A DNA stretch of 64,000 nucleotides from Cellulomonas sp. PhB143 (GTDB lineage: Bacteria > Actinomycetota > Actinomycetes > Actinomycetales > Cellulomonadaceae), in the NCBI RefSeq assembly GCF_003752595.1, contig NZ_RKIJ01000010.1:1-64000 (forward strand), written 5' to 3'. Of this stretch, positions 25,604-33,961 are shown one piece after another; the stretch's first letter is position 1; every line of letters starts with the position of its first letter. The position numbers and the translations under genes were made by a program. Below the pieces are notes generated by a model that saw only the letters and a list, made by a program, of their open reading frames with translations, made no database searches and was not told where the DNA came from.

Positions 25604-28600
25604 GCGGCCGCACCGCGCTGCTGGGCGCCGACGACATCGCGCTCCTGCTCGGGCGGCACCTGCCCACCCCGGAGCAGCGCGCCGTGATCGAGGCCCCGCT
25701 GGAGCCGATGCTCGTGGTCGCCGGTGCCGGCTCGGGCAAGACCGAGACGATGGCGGCCCGGGTCGTGTGGCTCGTGGCGAACGGCCTCGTCGCGCCCGAG
25801 TCCGTCCTCGGTCTGACCTTCACCCGCAAGGCCGCGGGCGAGCTCGCCGAGCGGGTCCGCGCTCGTCTCGCGCGCCTCGCGCGGGCGCAGGGGCGCCCGG
25901 ACGACCTGTCGGTGCTCGAGCGACCCACCGTCGCGACCTACAACGCCTATGCGGGCTCGCTGGTCTCGGACCACGGGCTGCGGGCCGGCATCGAGCCCGG
26001 GTCGCGGCTCCTGAGCGACGCGAGCCAGTGGCAGGTGGCGGCCGAGGTCGTCGAGTCGTGGACCGGCGACCTCGAGACCGGTCCCGCGTTCTCGACGGCC
26101 GTGCGGGCGGTGCTCGAGCTCTCGGGGGCGATGAGCGAGCACCTCGTGGGCCCGGACGACGCGCGGGCGGGGATCGACGCGATCGTGCGGGAGATCGAGG
26201 CCGTGCCGTTCGGCGCGAGGCGGACGTCGCACTACGCCGACGTCACCGCGCTGCTGCGCCTCCTCGCGGACCGCCGCCGCGTCGTCGACCTCGTGCAGGA
26301 CTACCGGGAGCGCAAGCGCCTGGCCGACTCGCTCGACTTCGGCGACCAGATCGCGGTCGCGGCCCGCCTGGCCCGCGGCTCGGCGCACGTGCGGGACGCC
26401 GAGCGGGCGCGGTACGACGTCGTCCTGCTCGACGAGTACCAGGACACCTCGTACGCGCAGACCGAGCTGCTCGCCGCCCTGTTCGGCGACGGGCACCCCG
26501 TGACCGCCGTCGGCGACCCGCACCAGTCCATCTACGGCTGGCGGGGGGCGAGCGCGTCGGGCCTGTCCCGGTTCCCGGAGCGGTTCGGGCGGTCCGACGG
26601 GTCACCGGCCCCGGTGCACTACCTGGCGACGTCGTGGCGCAACGACCAGGCGGTGCTCGACGCGGCGAACCTCGTGGCGGAGCCGCTGCGCGGTGCGTCC
26701 GGCGTCCGCGTCCCGCAGCTCGGCGTCCGGCCCGGCGCGGGCGCGGGCCAGGTGAGCGCCGTCTACGCGACGACGGTCGAGGAGGAGGCGGAGGCCGTCG
26801 CGGCGTTCGTCCAGGAGCGCTGGCGGCCGGCGACCGACGCCGCCGGGACGGGCCGGGTCACGGCGGCGGTCCTGTGCCGGGCGCGGTCGCAGTTCGTCCC
26901 GCTGGAGGTGGCGCTGCGCGCGCGCGGGCTGCCCGTCGAGGTCGTCGGGCTCGGTGGGCTGCTCACGACGCCCGAGGTGGTGGACGTCGTCGCGCTGCTC
27001 GAGGCGGCGCACGACCCGTCGCGGGGCGACGCCCTCGCGCGCATCCTCACGGGTCCGCGGGTGCGGCTGGGCGCGGCCGACCTGCACGCCCTGGCGAGCC
27101 GCGCCGCCGACCTCGCGCGGGCGGACGCGCCCCGCGGGGACGGCGGCTCGTCCGGCAGCCCGGCCGACGGGACCCCGGCCGCGGTGGTCGCGGGCGACGT
27201 CGTCGACCACCGGTCGATCGTGGACGCGCTCGACGACCTGCCGGCCCCGGGCGTCCCGGCGCGCGACGGCCGGGTCCTGAGCGACGCCGGCCACGCCCGC
27301 CTGACGGCGCTCGCCCGGACGCTGCGCACGCTGCGCTCGGAGACGTACCTGTCCCTGCCGGAGCTCGTCGGGCAGGCCGAGCGGGCGCTGGGGCTCGACA
27401 TCGAGGTCGGCCTCGCCGAGCACCTGAGCGCGCTGCGGGGCACGGACGTCGGGTCCGGGGACCGGGGTCGCGCGCACCTGGACGCGTTCCGGGACGTCGC
27501 CGCCAGCTTCGCCCAGCAGTCGGACGTCCCGACGCTCGGGGCGTTCCTCGCGTGGCTCGGTGCCGCCGTCACCCACGAGCGCGGGCTCGACCTCCCGCTG
27601 CGCCCGCCGGACCCGGACGCGGTGCAGGTGGTGACCGTGCACGCCGCCAAGGGCCTCGAGTGGGACGTCGTCGCGGTGCCCGGCCTGTCGGACGGCGTGT
27701 TCCCCTCGACCGCGTCCGGCGATGACGGACCGCGCGACTCCGGCTGGCTCACGGGCCTCGGCGCCCTGCCGTACCCGCTGCGCGGCGACCGCGCGGACCT
27801 CCCCGCGATCGCGGTCGCCGACGCCGAGAGCTCGCGCGAGCTGCGGGACCTGCTCCAGGAGTTCAAGGCCGAGGCGGGCGAGCACAAGGTCGCCGAGGAG
27901 CGTCGGCTGGCGTACGTCGCCCTCACCCGGGCGCGCCGGGACCTGCTGCTGGCGGGCGCATGGTGGCGCGGGGGCGCGCGGCCGGTGCCCCCGTCTCCGT
28001 TCCTCACCGAGCTCGCGGACGCCCGCGTGGTGGACCCCGACGGCTGGGCCGGCGAGCCGGAGGGTGACAACCCGCGCGGCGCGGACGCCGAGGAGCCCGT
28101 GTGGCCGCGTGCACCGGCGCCCGGCGGCGTCGAGGACCTGCTGCGCCGCACCGCCCGGCGCGTGCGCGAGGCGGACGGCACGGACGTGCCCGGGCTCGTC
28201 GGCGGGACGCCGGAGGACCCGACGCCCGGTGCCGCCGGCGAGCTGGTCCGGCTCGCCCGGCTCCTGCTCGCCGAACGCTCGCGGAGGCGGGAGCAGGACG
28301 CCCCGGCGCTCCCGGCCCACCTCTCGGCGTCCGCCATGGTGCGCCTGGCCGACGATCGCGACGAGTTCCTGCGACAGCTGCGGCGGCCGGTGCCCGGCCG
28401 GCCGACGCGCCACGCCCGCGTCGGCACCGGGTTCCACGCCTGGGTCGAGCAGTACTTCACCTCGTCGTCGTTGCTCGACCTGTGGGACCTCACGGACCTC
28501 ACGGACCTCGAGGACGCGACGGACGCCGAGACTCCTGCCGGGCCCGGAGCGACCGGCCCGGGTGCGGGCGTGGAGGCCGAGGTGGCGCAGCTGCGCGAGA

Positions 28601-28977
28601 GGTTCCTGGCCTCGCCCTGGGCGCGCCGCACGCCGGTGGCGGTCGAGGTCGACGTCGAGACCCCCGTCGCCGGGACGATGCTGCGCTCGCGCATCGACGC
28701 CGTCTTCCCGGAGGAACCCGGCGCCGGTGCGCCGGGGTCGGTCGTCGTCGTGGACTGGAAGACGGGCCAGGAGCCGCGGGACGCCGCGTCGCGCCGCGCG
28801 CGCGAGGTGCAGCTCGCGGTGTACCGGCTCGCGTGGTCGCGGTGGTCGGGGCTGCCCGTCGAGCGGGTGCACGCGGCGTTCTGCTACGTCGCGACGGGCA
28901 CCACGGTGCGCCCGGACGAGCTGCTGGACGAGGCGGGTCTCGAGGCCCTGGTCCGCAGCGCGGGCGGGGCCGCCTGA
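25600..28977 (+). CDS. adnB: AdnB-like helicase-nuclease subunit
   Basis: The 1125-aa partner of AdnA has a complete UvrD-type motor: Walker A VAGAGSGKTET, TFTRKAAGELAERV, LDEYQDTS with the canonical Asp-Glu, VGDPHQSIYGWRGA, HAAKGLEWDVVAVPGL and VALTRARRDLLLA. The C-terminal RecB-like nuclease has TGFHAWVEQYF, MLRSRIDAVF, VVDWKTGQEP and VQLAVYRLAW. It lacks the Cys cluster found in AdnA. GTG 25600 overlaps the adnA stop by 4 bp, so the subunits are translationally coupled. The 3' end lies 1 bp from the stop of the convergent phosphotransferase-like gene. Confidence 0.92.
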   Translation: MSGRTALLGADDIALLLGRHLPTPEQRAVIEAPLEPMLVVAGAGSGKTETMAARVVWLVANGLVAPESVLGLTFTRKAAGELAERVRARLARLARAQGRPDDLSVLERPTVATYNAYAGSLVSDHGLRAGIEPGSRLLSDASQWQVAAEVVESWTGDLETGPAFSTAVRAVLELSGAMSEHLVGPDDARAGIDAIVREIEAVPFGARRTSHYADVTALLRLLADRRRVVDLVQDYRERKRLADSLDFGDQIAVAARLARGSAHVRDAERARYDVVLLDEYQDTSYAQTELLAALFGDGHPVTAVGDPHQSIYGWRGASASGLSRFPERFGRSDGSPAPVHYLATSWRNDQAVLDAANLVAEPLRGASGVRVPQLGVRPGAGAGQVSAVYATTVEEEAEAVAAFVQERWRPATDAAGTGRVTAAVLCRARSQFVPLEVALRARGLPVEVVGLGGLLTTPEVVDVVALLEAAHDPSRGDALARILTGPRVRLGAADLHALASRAADLARADAPRGDGGSSGSPADGTPAAVVAGDVVDHRSIVDALDDLPAPGVPARDGRVLSDAGHARLTALARTLRTLRSETYLSLPELVGQAERALGLDIEVGLAEHLSALRGTDVGSGDRGRAHLDAFRDVAASFAQQSDVPTLGAFLAWLGAAVTHERGLDLPLRPPDPDAVQVVTVHAAKGLEWDVVAVPGLSDGVFPSTASGDDGPRDSGWLTGLGALPYPLRGDRADLPAIAVADAESSRELRDLLQEFKAEAGEHKVAEERRLAYVALTRARRDLLLAGAWWRGGARPVPPSPFLTELADARVVDPDGWAGEPEGDNPRGADAEEPVWPRAPAPGGVEDLLRRTARRVREADGTDVPGLVGGTPEDPTPGAAGELVRLARLLLAERSRRREQDAPALPAHLSASAMVRLADDRDEFLRQLRRPVPGRPTRHARVGTGFHAWVEQYFTSSSLLDLWDLTDLTDLEDATDAETPAGPGATGPGAGVEAEVAQLRERFLASPWARRTPVAVEVDVETPVAGTMLRSRIDAVFPEEPGAGAPGSVVVVDWKTGQEPRDAASRRAREVQLAVYRLAWSRWSGLPVERVHAAFCYVATGTTVRPDELLDEAGLEALVRSAGGAA

Positions 28978-28978
28978 C

Positions 28979-29893
28979 TCATTCCTCGCGCGTCTGCTCG
29001 TCCAGCTCGGCCAGCATGTCGATCGCGTCGGCGACGACGTCGTCGAGGTGGTGGCGCACGCCGTGCAGCAGCCAGCGCGCGAGCGCGAGCTCCCCGACGA
29101 GCAGCGCACGGTCGGCCAGGTGCGGGTCGGTGAGCTCGGTGCGGCGCAGCTGGTAGGCCTCGAGGATCGCGTCGGCGGTGTCCTCCGGCGCCGAGACCAG
29201 GATCCAGGCGAGGTCGTCCGCGGGATCGGCGACCCGGGCCTCGGCCCAGCCCGTCACGGACGCGACGCGGCCGGCGTCGACGAGCACGTGCTCGGCGCTG
29301 AGGTCGCCGTGCACGACGACCGGCTGGAACCGCCACATCGAGACGTCCTCGAGCAGGCGCTCCCAGCGGCGCAGCAGGGTCGGCGGCACGTGCCCGGTGG
29401 ACGCGGCGTCGTCGAGCTCCGCGAGCCGCCGCTCGCGATACTCCGCGCTCGTGTACGTCGGGAGGGTCGCGTCCTCGACGACGGACGCCGGCAGCTCGTG
29501 GACGGCGGCGATGGACCGTCCCAGGTCTGCGGCCGTGCCGGGGCCGGGGGCGAGCTCGTCCACGACGAGCGGGGTCCCGCGCAGCGCGCGGTGCACGACG
29601 GCGCGCCCGCCCTCGGGCAGCGGCGCCGAGCCCGCGGGCCGCGGCACGGCAAAGGGCAGCACGCCCGACGTCACGTAGTGGGCGAGCGAGCCGAGGAGCG
29701 CGACCTCGGCCTCGAGCGCGGCGCCGCTCGCCGCGTCGACGGGGGAACGCACCACCCACGCGTCGCCGTCGGCGGCGCGGACCTCGGCGGCGTCGACGTC
29801 CGGTCCCGTGTCGAGGCGGCGGGCCGAGACGGCGTCGAGCCCGGGGACGGCTGCGGTCGCCAGCGCGGCCAGCGTGAGAGCGGAACGAGGCAC
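28979..29893 (-). CDS. Phosphotransferase-like protein (APH/macrolide-kinase fold), degenerate metal motif
   Basis: The 304-aa protein has the aminoglycoside/macrolide phosphotransferase fold: WVVRSP in the N-lobe, the catalytic loop HGDLSAEHVLVD (195-206), and the following VTGWAEARVADPADDLAW block. In active relatives this block begins with an Asp (IDW) that binds Mg2+; here it is Gly215. Activity is therefore uncertain, and resistance should not be inferred. GTG 29893 is chosen over 29953 because TACCGT sits 6 nt upstream. It occupies the slot between adnB and nudC. Confidence 0.82.
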   Translation of the reverse strand: MPRSALTLAALATAAVPGLDAVSARRLDTGPDVDAAEVRAADGDAWVVRSPVDAASGAALEAEVALLGSLAHYVTSGVLPFAVPRPAGSAPLPEGGRAVVHRALRGTPLVVDELAPGPGTAADLGRSIAAVHELPASVVEDATLPTYTSAEYRERRLAELDDAASTGHVPPTLLRRWERLLEDVSMWRFQPVVVHGDLSAEHVLVDAGRVASVTGWAEARVADPADDLAWILVSAPEDTADAILEAYQLRRTELTDPHLADRALLVGELALARWLLHGVRHHLDDVVADAIDMLAELDEQTREE

Positions 29894-29899
29894 GCGCTC

Positions 29900-29905
29900 A
29901 CGGTA
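29900..29905 (-). promoter_or_regulatory. -10 hexamer of the phosphotransferase-like gene (leaderless)
   Basis: TACCGT on the minus strand lies 6 nt before GTG 29893, inside the longer ORF, which supports the shorter protein. Confidence 0.5.
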
Positions 29906-29963
29906 GCCGCTCCCCGAGGTGGCGGTGGACCGCCGTGGCGGTGTGTTCGCCATCCCGGTCGCC

Positions 29964-29969
29964 TAGGGT
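29964..29969 (+). promoter_or_regulatory. -10 hexamer of nudC (leaderless)
   Basis: TAGGGT lies 6 nt before the GTG at 29976 and there is no ribosome-binding site. Confidence 0.55.
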
Positions 29970-29975
29970 CGGTGC

Positions 29976-31028
29976 GTGAGCCTCGAACCGTTCGGACGCC
30001 CTTCCCCTGCCCGCTCGGGCCCCCGGCTCGACCCGCAGGCGCACCGCCGCACGGAGCCCGGCCTGGTCGACGCGCTGCTCGCCGGACCGGCGACGCGGGT
30101 GCTCCTCGTGCACCGCGGGCGCCTCGCGACGGCCGGGCCGACGGCGCTCGCCCGCCTGGTCCCCGCGACGACCCGGCCGCCCGGCGAGGCGGCGGACGGC
30201 CCTGCCGCGGACGGCCCGGCGGCGCAGGCGCTCGCGGCGCTGGTCGGCGCCGGGCCGGGGGAGCGGGGGATCGCCGCCCGGCTCTTCCTGGGTCGCGACC
30301 TCGGCACGGGGGAGGACCTCCTCGCGCTCGTGCTGGCCGACGCCGCCGACGCCGCGGACGCCGGCATCGAGGGTGTCGTGGCCGACGAGCCCGCCGGGGT
30401 GCTCGTGGGCGCGCACGAGTGGCGCGGGCTGCGTGACCTGTCGCCCGGCCTCGGGCCCGTGGACGCGGCCGCGGCGACGACGGCGGTGGCGCTCGCAGCG
30501 TGGCACGCCCGCAGCCCGCGGTGCTCGCGCTGCGGGGAGCCGACGGACGTGGTGCAGGCGGGCTGGGTGCGGCACTGCGTGGTCGACGACGTCGACGAGT
30601 ACCCGCGCACGGACGCGGCGGTCATCATGACGGTCCTCGACGCCGACGACCGGCTGCTGCTCGGGCACGCGGCACGCTGGCCCGCGGGCCGCTTCTCGAC
30701 CCTGGCCGGGTACGTCGAGCCCGGCGAGGAGCTGGAGGACGCGGTGCGGCGCGAGGTGCTCGAGGAGGTGGGGGTCGTCGTCGGCGACGTCGCCTACCGG
30801 GGCAGCCAGTCCTGGCCGTTCCCCGCCTCGCTCATGCTCGGCTTCACGGCGCACGCGACCTCCACGGCGATCGAGGTCGACGCCGTGGAGGTGACGCAGG
30901 CGCGCTGGTTCACGCGCGACGAGCTGCTCGCGGCGGTGCGCGCGGGCGACGTCGGGCTGCCGGGGCGCTCGTCCATCGCCCGTGCGCTCATCGAGGACTG
31001 GTTCGGCGGCGCGCTGCCCGGCGCGTGA
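29976..31028 (+). CDS. nudC: NAD(+)/NADH diphosphatase NudC
   Basis: NudC hydrolyses NADH to NMNH and AMP and can remove NAD caps from RNA. The 350-aa protein has the Nudix box GYVEPGEELEDAVRREVLEEVGV split as G-x5-E-x7-REVLEEVGV. Downstream it has the NudC-specific array SQSWPFPASLM. Its zinc ribbon has CSRC and then only one more cysteine (VRHCVVDD), so the fourth ligand is missing or replaced by Asp. The N-terminal domain is Ala/Gly/Asp-rich. It sits beside mycoredoxin and uvrD2, as in mycobacteria (Rv3199c). Confidence 0.93.
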   Translation: MSLEPFGRPSPARSGPRLDPQAHRRTEPGLVDALLAGPATRVLLVHRGRLATAGPTALARLVPATTRPPGEAADGPAADGPAAQALAALVGAGPGERGIAARLFLGRDLGTGEDLLALVLADAADAADAGIEGVVADEPAGVLVGAHEWRGLRDLSPGLGPVDAAAATTAVALAAWHARSPRCSRCGEPTDVVQAGWVRHCVVDDVDEYPRTDAAVIMTVLDADDRLLLGHAARWPAGRFSTLAGYVEPGEELEDAVRREVLEEVGVVVGDVAYRGSQSWPFPASLMLGFTAHATSTAIEVDAVEVTQARWFTRDELLAAVRAGDVGLPGRSSIARALIEDWFGGALPGA

Positions 31029-31049
31029 GCGCCCGGCGGCCGCCGCAGG

Positions 31050-31316
31050 TCACAGCCCGAGCCGCGACCGGACCTCGGCGAGCGACGGGTTCGTGGCGGC
31101 GCTGCCGTCGGGGAAGACGACGGTCGGCACGGTCTGGTTGCCGCCGTTGACCTCCTGGACGTACTCGGCCGAGGCCGGGTGCTCCTCGATGTTGACCTCG
31201 CTGTAGCCGATGCCCGCGGCGTCCATCTGCGACTTCAGCCGGCGGCAGTAGCCGCACCACGTGGTGGAGTACATGACGACGGTTCCGGCGTCGGGCGTGG
31301 TGGGTGAGACGGGCAT
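31050..31316 (-). CDS. mrx1: Mycoredoxin (glutaredoxin-like, CGYC)
   Basis: This 88-aa glutaredoxin fold has the active-site CGYC in VVMYSTTWCGYCRRLK, the TVPTVVF cis-Pro loop and a C-terminal helix. It matches actinobacterial mycoredoxin-1, which reduces mycothiol-protein mixed disulfides. The start ATG 31316 has a GGAGG ribosome-binding site on the minus strand. It is divergent from uvrD2. Convergence with nudC and nearness to whiB7 fit a redox/antibiotic-stress neighbourhood. Confidence 0.93.
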   Translation of the reverse strand: MPVSPTTPDAGTVVMYSTTWCGYCRRLKSQMDAAGIGYSEVNIEEHPASAEYVQEVNGGNQTVPTVVFPDGSAATNPSLAEVRSRLGL

Positions 31317-31455
31317 GGGACGGGCCTCCGGGTCTGGCGGGTGTCTGGCGGTGCTGGATACGGGTGCGTGCTGTCTGACGCCAGGGCGAACGCGCGGGGG
31401 TCCGCGGCTGTTCCCGGCGGCCTGTGGACCGCTCCCGCGTGTCGGTGGAGCCTGC

Positions 31456-31461
31456 GAGAAT
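31456..31461 (+). promoter_or_regulatory. -10-like hexamer of uvrD2 (leaderless)
   Basis: GAGAAT lies 7 nt before ATG 31469, favouring this ATG over the in-frame GTG/ATG codons further upstream. Confidence 0.4.
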
Positions 31462-31468
31462 CGGTGCG

Positions 31469-33559
31469 ATGTCCTCGACGATGCCTCTGCCCCCCCAGGG
31501 TCTGCCCGCCCGGGGTCTGCCTGCCCGAACTGCCGACGCGCTGCTGGAGGCGCTCGACCCCGACCAGCGGGACGTCGCGCTCGCGCTGACGGGGCCGGTC
31601 TGCGTGCTCGCCGGCGCCGGCACGGGCAAGACCCGCGCGATCACGCACCGGATCGCGTACGGCGTGCGCACCGGCGCGTACAACCCCACCAGCGTCCTGG
31701 CGGTGACGTTCACCGCGCGCGCGGCGGGGGAGATGCGCACCCGGCTGCGCGAGCTCGGGGCGACGGGGGTGCAGGCCCGCACCTTCCACGCCGCTGCCCT
31801 GCGCCAGCTCGGCTACTTCTGGCCCCAGGTCGTCGGGGGTGCCCCGCCGCGCATCCTCGAGCACAAGGCGCAGGCCGTGGCCGAGGCGGCACGTCGCGTC
31901 GGGATCTCGGTCGACCGGATCGCCGTCCGGGACCTCGCCTCCGAGGTCGAGTGGTCCAAGGTGTCGCTGGTCACCGCGGAGGACTACGAGCGCGCCTGCG
32001 CCGCGATCTCGCGCCCGCCGGTGTCCGGCTACGACCACCGCACGGTCGCGCGCCTGATCACGGCGTACGAGGAGGTCAAGACGGAACGCGCCGTCATCGA
32101 CTTCGAGGACGTGCTGCTCATGCTGGCCGACATGCTCGCCTCGTACGGCAAGGTCGCCGACGAGGTGCGCCGGCAGTACCGGCACTTCGTGGTCGACGAG
32201 TACCAGGACGTCTCGCCGCTCCAGCAGCTCCTGCTCGACCAGTGGCTGGGTGGGCGCAAGGAGATCTGCGTGGTCGGCGACCCGAGCCAGACGATCTACT
32301 CCTTCACGGGCGCCACCCCGCGCCATCTCCTGGGGTTCTCCTCGCGGTACGCGGGCGCGCAGGTGATCCGGCTGGTGCGGGACTACCGTTCGACGCCGCA
32401 GGTGGTCGCCGCGGCGAACCGGCTGCTCGCCCGCACCGGGCGCCGGGGCGGGCAGGGTCCGCTCGAGCTCGTGGCCCAGCGACCGGCCGGGCCGCCCGTC
32501 GCGTTCACGACGTACGACGACGACGAGTCCGAGGCCTCGGGCATCGCGGAACGGATCGGGCGCCTCGTGGCGGCGGGCACGCCGCCGAGCGAGGTCGCGG
32601 TGCTGTACCGCACCAACTCCCAGTCCGCGGCCTTCGAGTCCGCGCTCGCCGACGCGGGCATCGGGTACCTCGTCCGGGGCGGGGAACGGTTCTTCCAGCG
32701 CAAGGAGGTGCGGGACGCGCTGGTGCTGCTGCGCGGGGCGGCGCGCTCGGCGGACGCGGACGTCCCGATGCCCGAGACGGTGCGCGACGTGCTGATCTCG
32801 GCCGGCTGGTCCGCCGAGCCCCCCGCGTCCCGCGGAGCGGCCCGGGAGCGCTGGGAGTCGCTGCAGGCGCTCGTCGCCCTGGCCGACGACGTCGCGGCGC
32901 TCGCGGAGGAGGAGTCCCCCGCGACGGTGGCGGGGTTCGTCGCGGAGCTCGACGAGCGGGCGTCTGCCCAGCACGCCCCGACCGTCGAGGGCGTCACCCT
33001 CGCCTCCCTGCACGCGGCGAAGGGCCTCGAGTGGGACGCGGTCTTCCTCGCGGGCATGAGCGAGGGGCTGATGCCGATCTCGCTCGCGGACACCGACGCA
33101 GCGGTCGCCGAGGAGCGCCGGCTCCTCTACGTCGGCATCACGCGGGCGCGCGAGCACCTCGACATCTCCTTCGCGCGCTCGCGCAACCCCGGGGGCCGCG
33201 CGACGCGCCGGCGCACCCGGTTCCTCGACGGCATGTGGCCCGACGCGCCGCGCACCCAGCACCGGCGTCCCGCGAAGGGCGCGGCGCGGGCGAGCCTGAG
33301 CGGCGAGTACGACGAGGCGCTCTTCGACGAGCTGCGCGAGTGGCGGCGCGGGGTGGCCCAGGAGACCGACAAGCCGGCGTTCACGATCCTCGTGGACGCG
33401 ACGCTCGCCGCGGTCGCCGAGACCCGGCCGTCGTCGGTCGCGGAGCTCGCGCGGATCAACGGGATCGGGCCCGCGAAGATCGAGAGGTACGGTGCCTCGC
33501 TGCTCGAGATCGTGGGTCGCGCCGACGGCCGCAAGGACCCCGCGGAACCGATCTCGTAA
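31469..33559 (+). CDS. uvrD2: ATP-dependent DNA helicase UvrD2
   Basis: The 696-aa SF1A 3'-5' helicase has motifs LAGAGTGKTR, VTFTARAAGEMR, VDEYQDVSPLQQ, VGDPSQTIYSFTGA, LVRDYRST, LHAAKGLEWDAVFL and YVGITRAREHL. A C-terminal HRDC domain (about 610-680, RPSSVAELARINGIGPAKIERY) marks UvrD2 rather than UvrD1. Mycobacterial UvrD2 has a tetracysteine module before HRDC; the segment between FLDGMWPD and HRDC here has no cysteine. The TAA stop overlaps the AT-rich box of the whiB7 promoter. Confidence 0.93.
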   Translation: MSSTMPLPPQGLPARGLPARTADALLEALDPDQRDVALALTGPVCVLAGAGTGKTRAITHRIAYGVRTGAYNPTSVLAVTFTARAAGEMRTRLRELGATGVQARTFHAAALRQLGYFWPQVVGGAPPRILEHKAQAVAEAARRVGISVDRIAVRDLASEVEWSKVSLVTAEDYERACAAISRPPVSGYDHRTVARLITAYEEVKTERAVIDFEDVLLMLADMLASYGKVADEVRRQYRHFVVDEYQDVSPLQQLLLDQWLGGRKEICVVGDPSQTIYSFTGATPRHLLGFSSRYAGAQVIRLVRDYRSTPQVVAAANRLLARTGRRGGQGPLELVAQRPAGPPVAFTTYDDDESEASGIAERIGRLVAAGTPPSEVAVLYRTNSQSAAFESALADAGIGYLVRGGERFFQRKEVRDALVLLRGAARSADADVPMPETVRDVLISAGWSAEPPASRGAARERWESLQALVALADDVAALAEEESPATVAGFVAELDERASAQHAPTVEGVTLASLHAAKGLEWDAVFLAGMSEGLMPISLADTDAAVAEERRLLYVGITRAREHLDISFARSRNPGGRATRRRTRFLDGMWPDAPRTQHRRPAKGAARASLSGEYDEALFDELREWRRGVAQETDKPAFTILVDATLAAVAETRPSSVAELARINGIGPAKIERYGASLLEIVGRADGRKDPAEPIS

Positions 33560-33594
33560 ATAAGTTGGCGGTCCCCCCGGACCGGACCTACTGT
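33557..33594 (+). promoter_or_regulatory. whiB7 promoter with WhiB7-type AT-rich box
   Basis: The AT-rich run TAAATAA (33557-33563) ends one base before the -35 TTGGCG (33565-33570). An 18-bp spacer leads to the -10 TACTGT (33589-33594). An AT-rich stretch directly 5' of the -35 is the known signature of WhiB7-activated promoters, so this gene probably activates itself. In DNA of this G+C such an AT run stands out. It overlaps the uvrD2 stop codon. Confidence 0.7.
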
Positions 33595-33664
33595 TCAGGA
33601 GTCCGATGCAACGGGCGCGTCGCCGAGAGGCACGTGCCGAGACGAGAGGGGGTGAGGTGCAGCG

Positions 33665-33808
33665 ATGAAGACCGACAACACCGGCGGGACGACCGTGACG
33701 AGCACGGCGTACCTGACGACGGGGATCGATTCCGCGCGCCTGCGCGCGGTCGGCGCCTTCGCACGTCCCGCACCCGACTCCGCCTCCCGGAGGTCTCCGG
33801 TCTCGTAG
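33665..33808 (+). CDS. Upstream ORF in the whiB7 leader
   Basis: The 47-codon ORF starts at ATG 33665 (protein begins MKTDNTGGTTVTST), has a GAGGTG-type ribosome-binding site about 8 nt upstream, and stops at TAG 33806-33808. It lies wholly inside the leader of about 360 nt between the promoter and whiB7. The stop codon falls in the loop of a hairpin (33796-33817). In other actinobacteria whiB7/wblC leaders carry a uORF whose translation, when stalled by ribosome-targeting antibiotics, prevents premature termination. This uORF has no recognisable domain and is probably a sensor. Confidence 0.65.
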   Translation: MKTDNTGGTTVTSTAYLTTGIDSARLRAVGAFARPAPDSASRRSPVS

Positions 33809-33866
33809 CAGACCGGACGCATCCAGGCCGCGGAGTCCCCCAGGACCCGCGGCCTTCTGCATCTTC
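33796..33866 (+). promoter_or_regulatory. Attenuator hairpins in the whiB7 leader
   Basis: Hairpin 1 is TCCGGTCT (33796-33803)/AGACCGGA (33810-33817), with the uORF stop in its loop. Hairpin 2 is GGCCGCGG (33826-33833)/CCGCGGCC (33847-33854), followed by the pyrimidine-rich TTCTGCATCTTCC. Hairpin 2 with the T-rich tail resembles an intrinsic terminator. A ribosome stalled on the uORF could change which stem forms. Further stems lie at 33875-33891 and 33914-33947. Confidence 0.6.
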
Positions 33867-33961
33867 CGCACCCACGACGGCGCAGCCGTCGCACGGCGGA
33901 CGCCGACGGCAGGGTCCTGTGACACGACGAAGTATCACGAACAGGACACTGGAGGACCATC

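Noticed and set aside
28979-29893. Antibiotic-resistance phosphotransferase
   Set aside because: The fold matches, but the metal-binding Asp is Gly and the gene is part of a conserved core neighbourhood, so a resistance call is unsupported.
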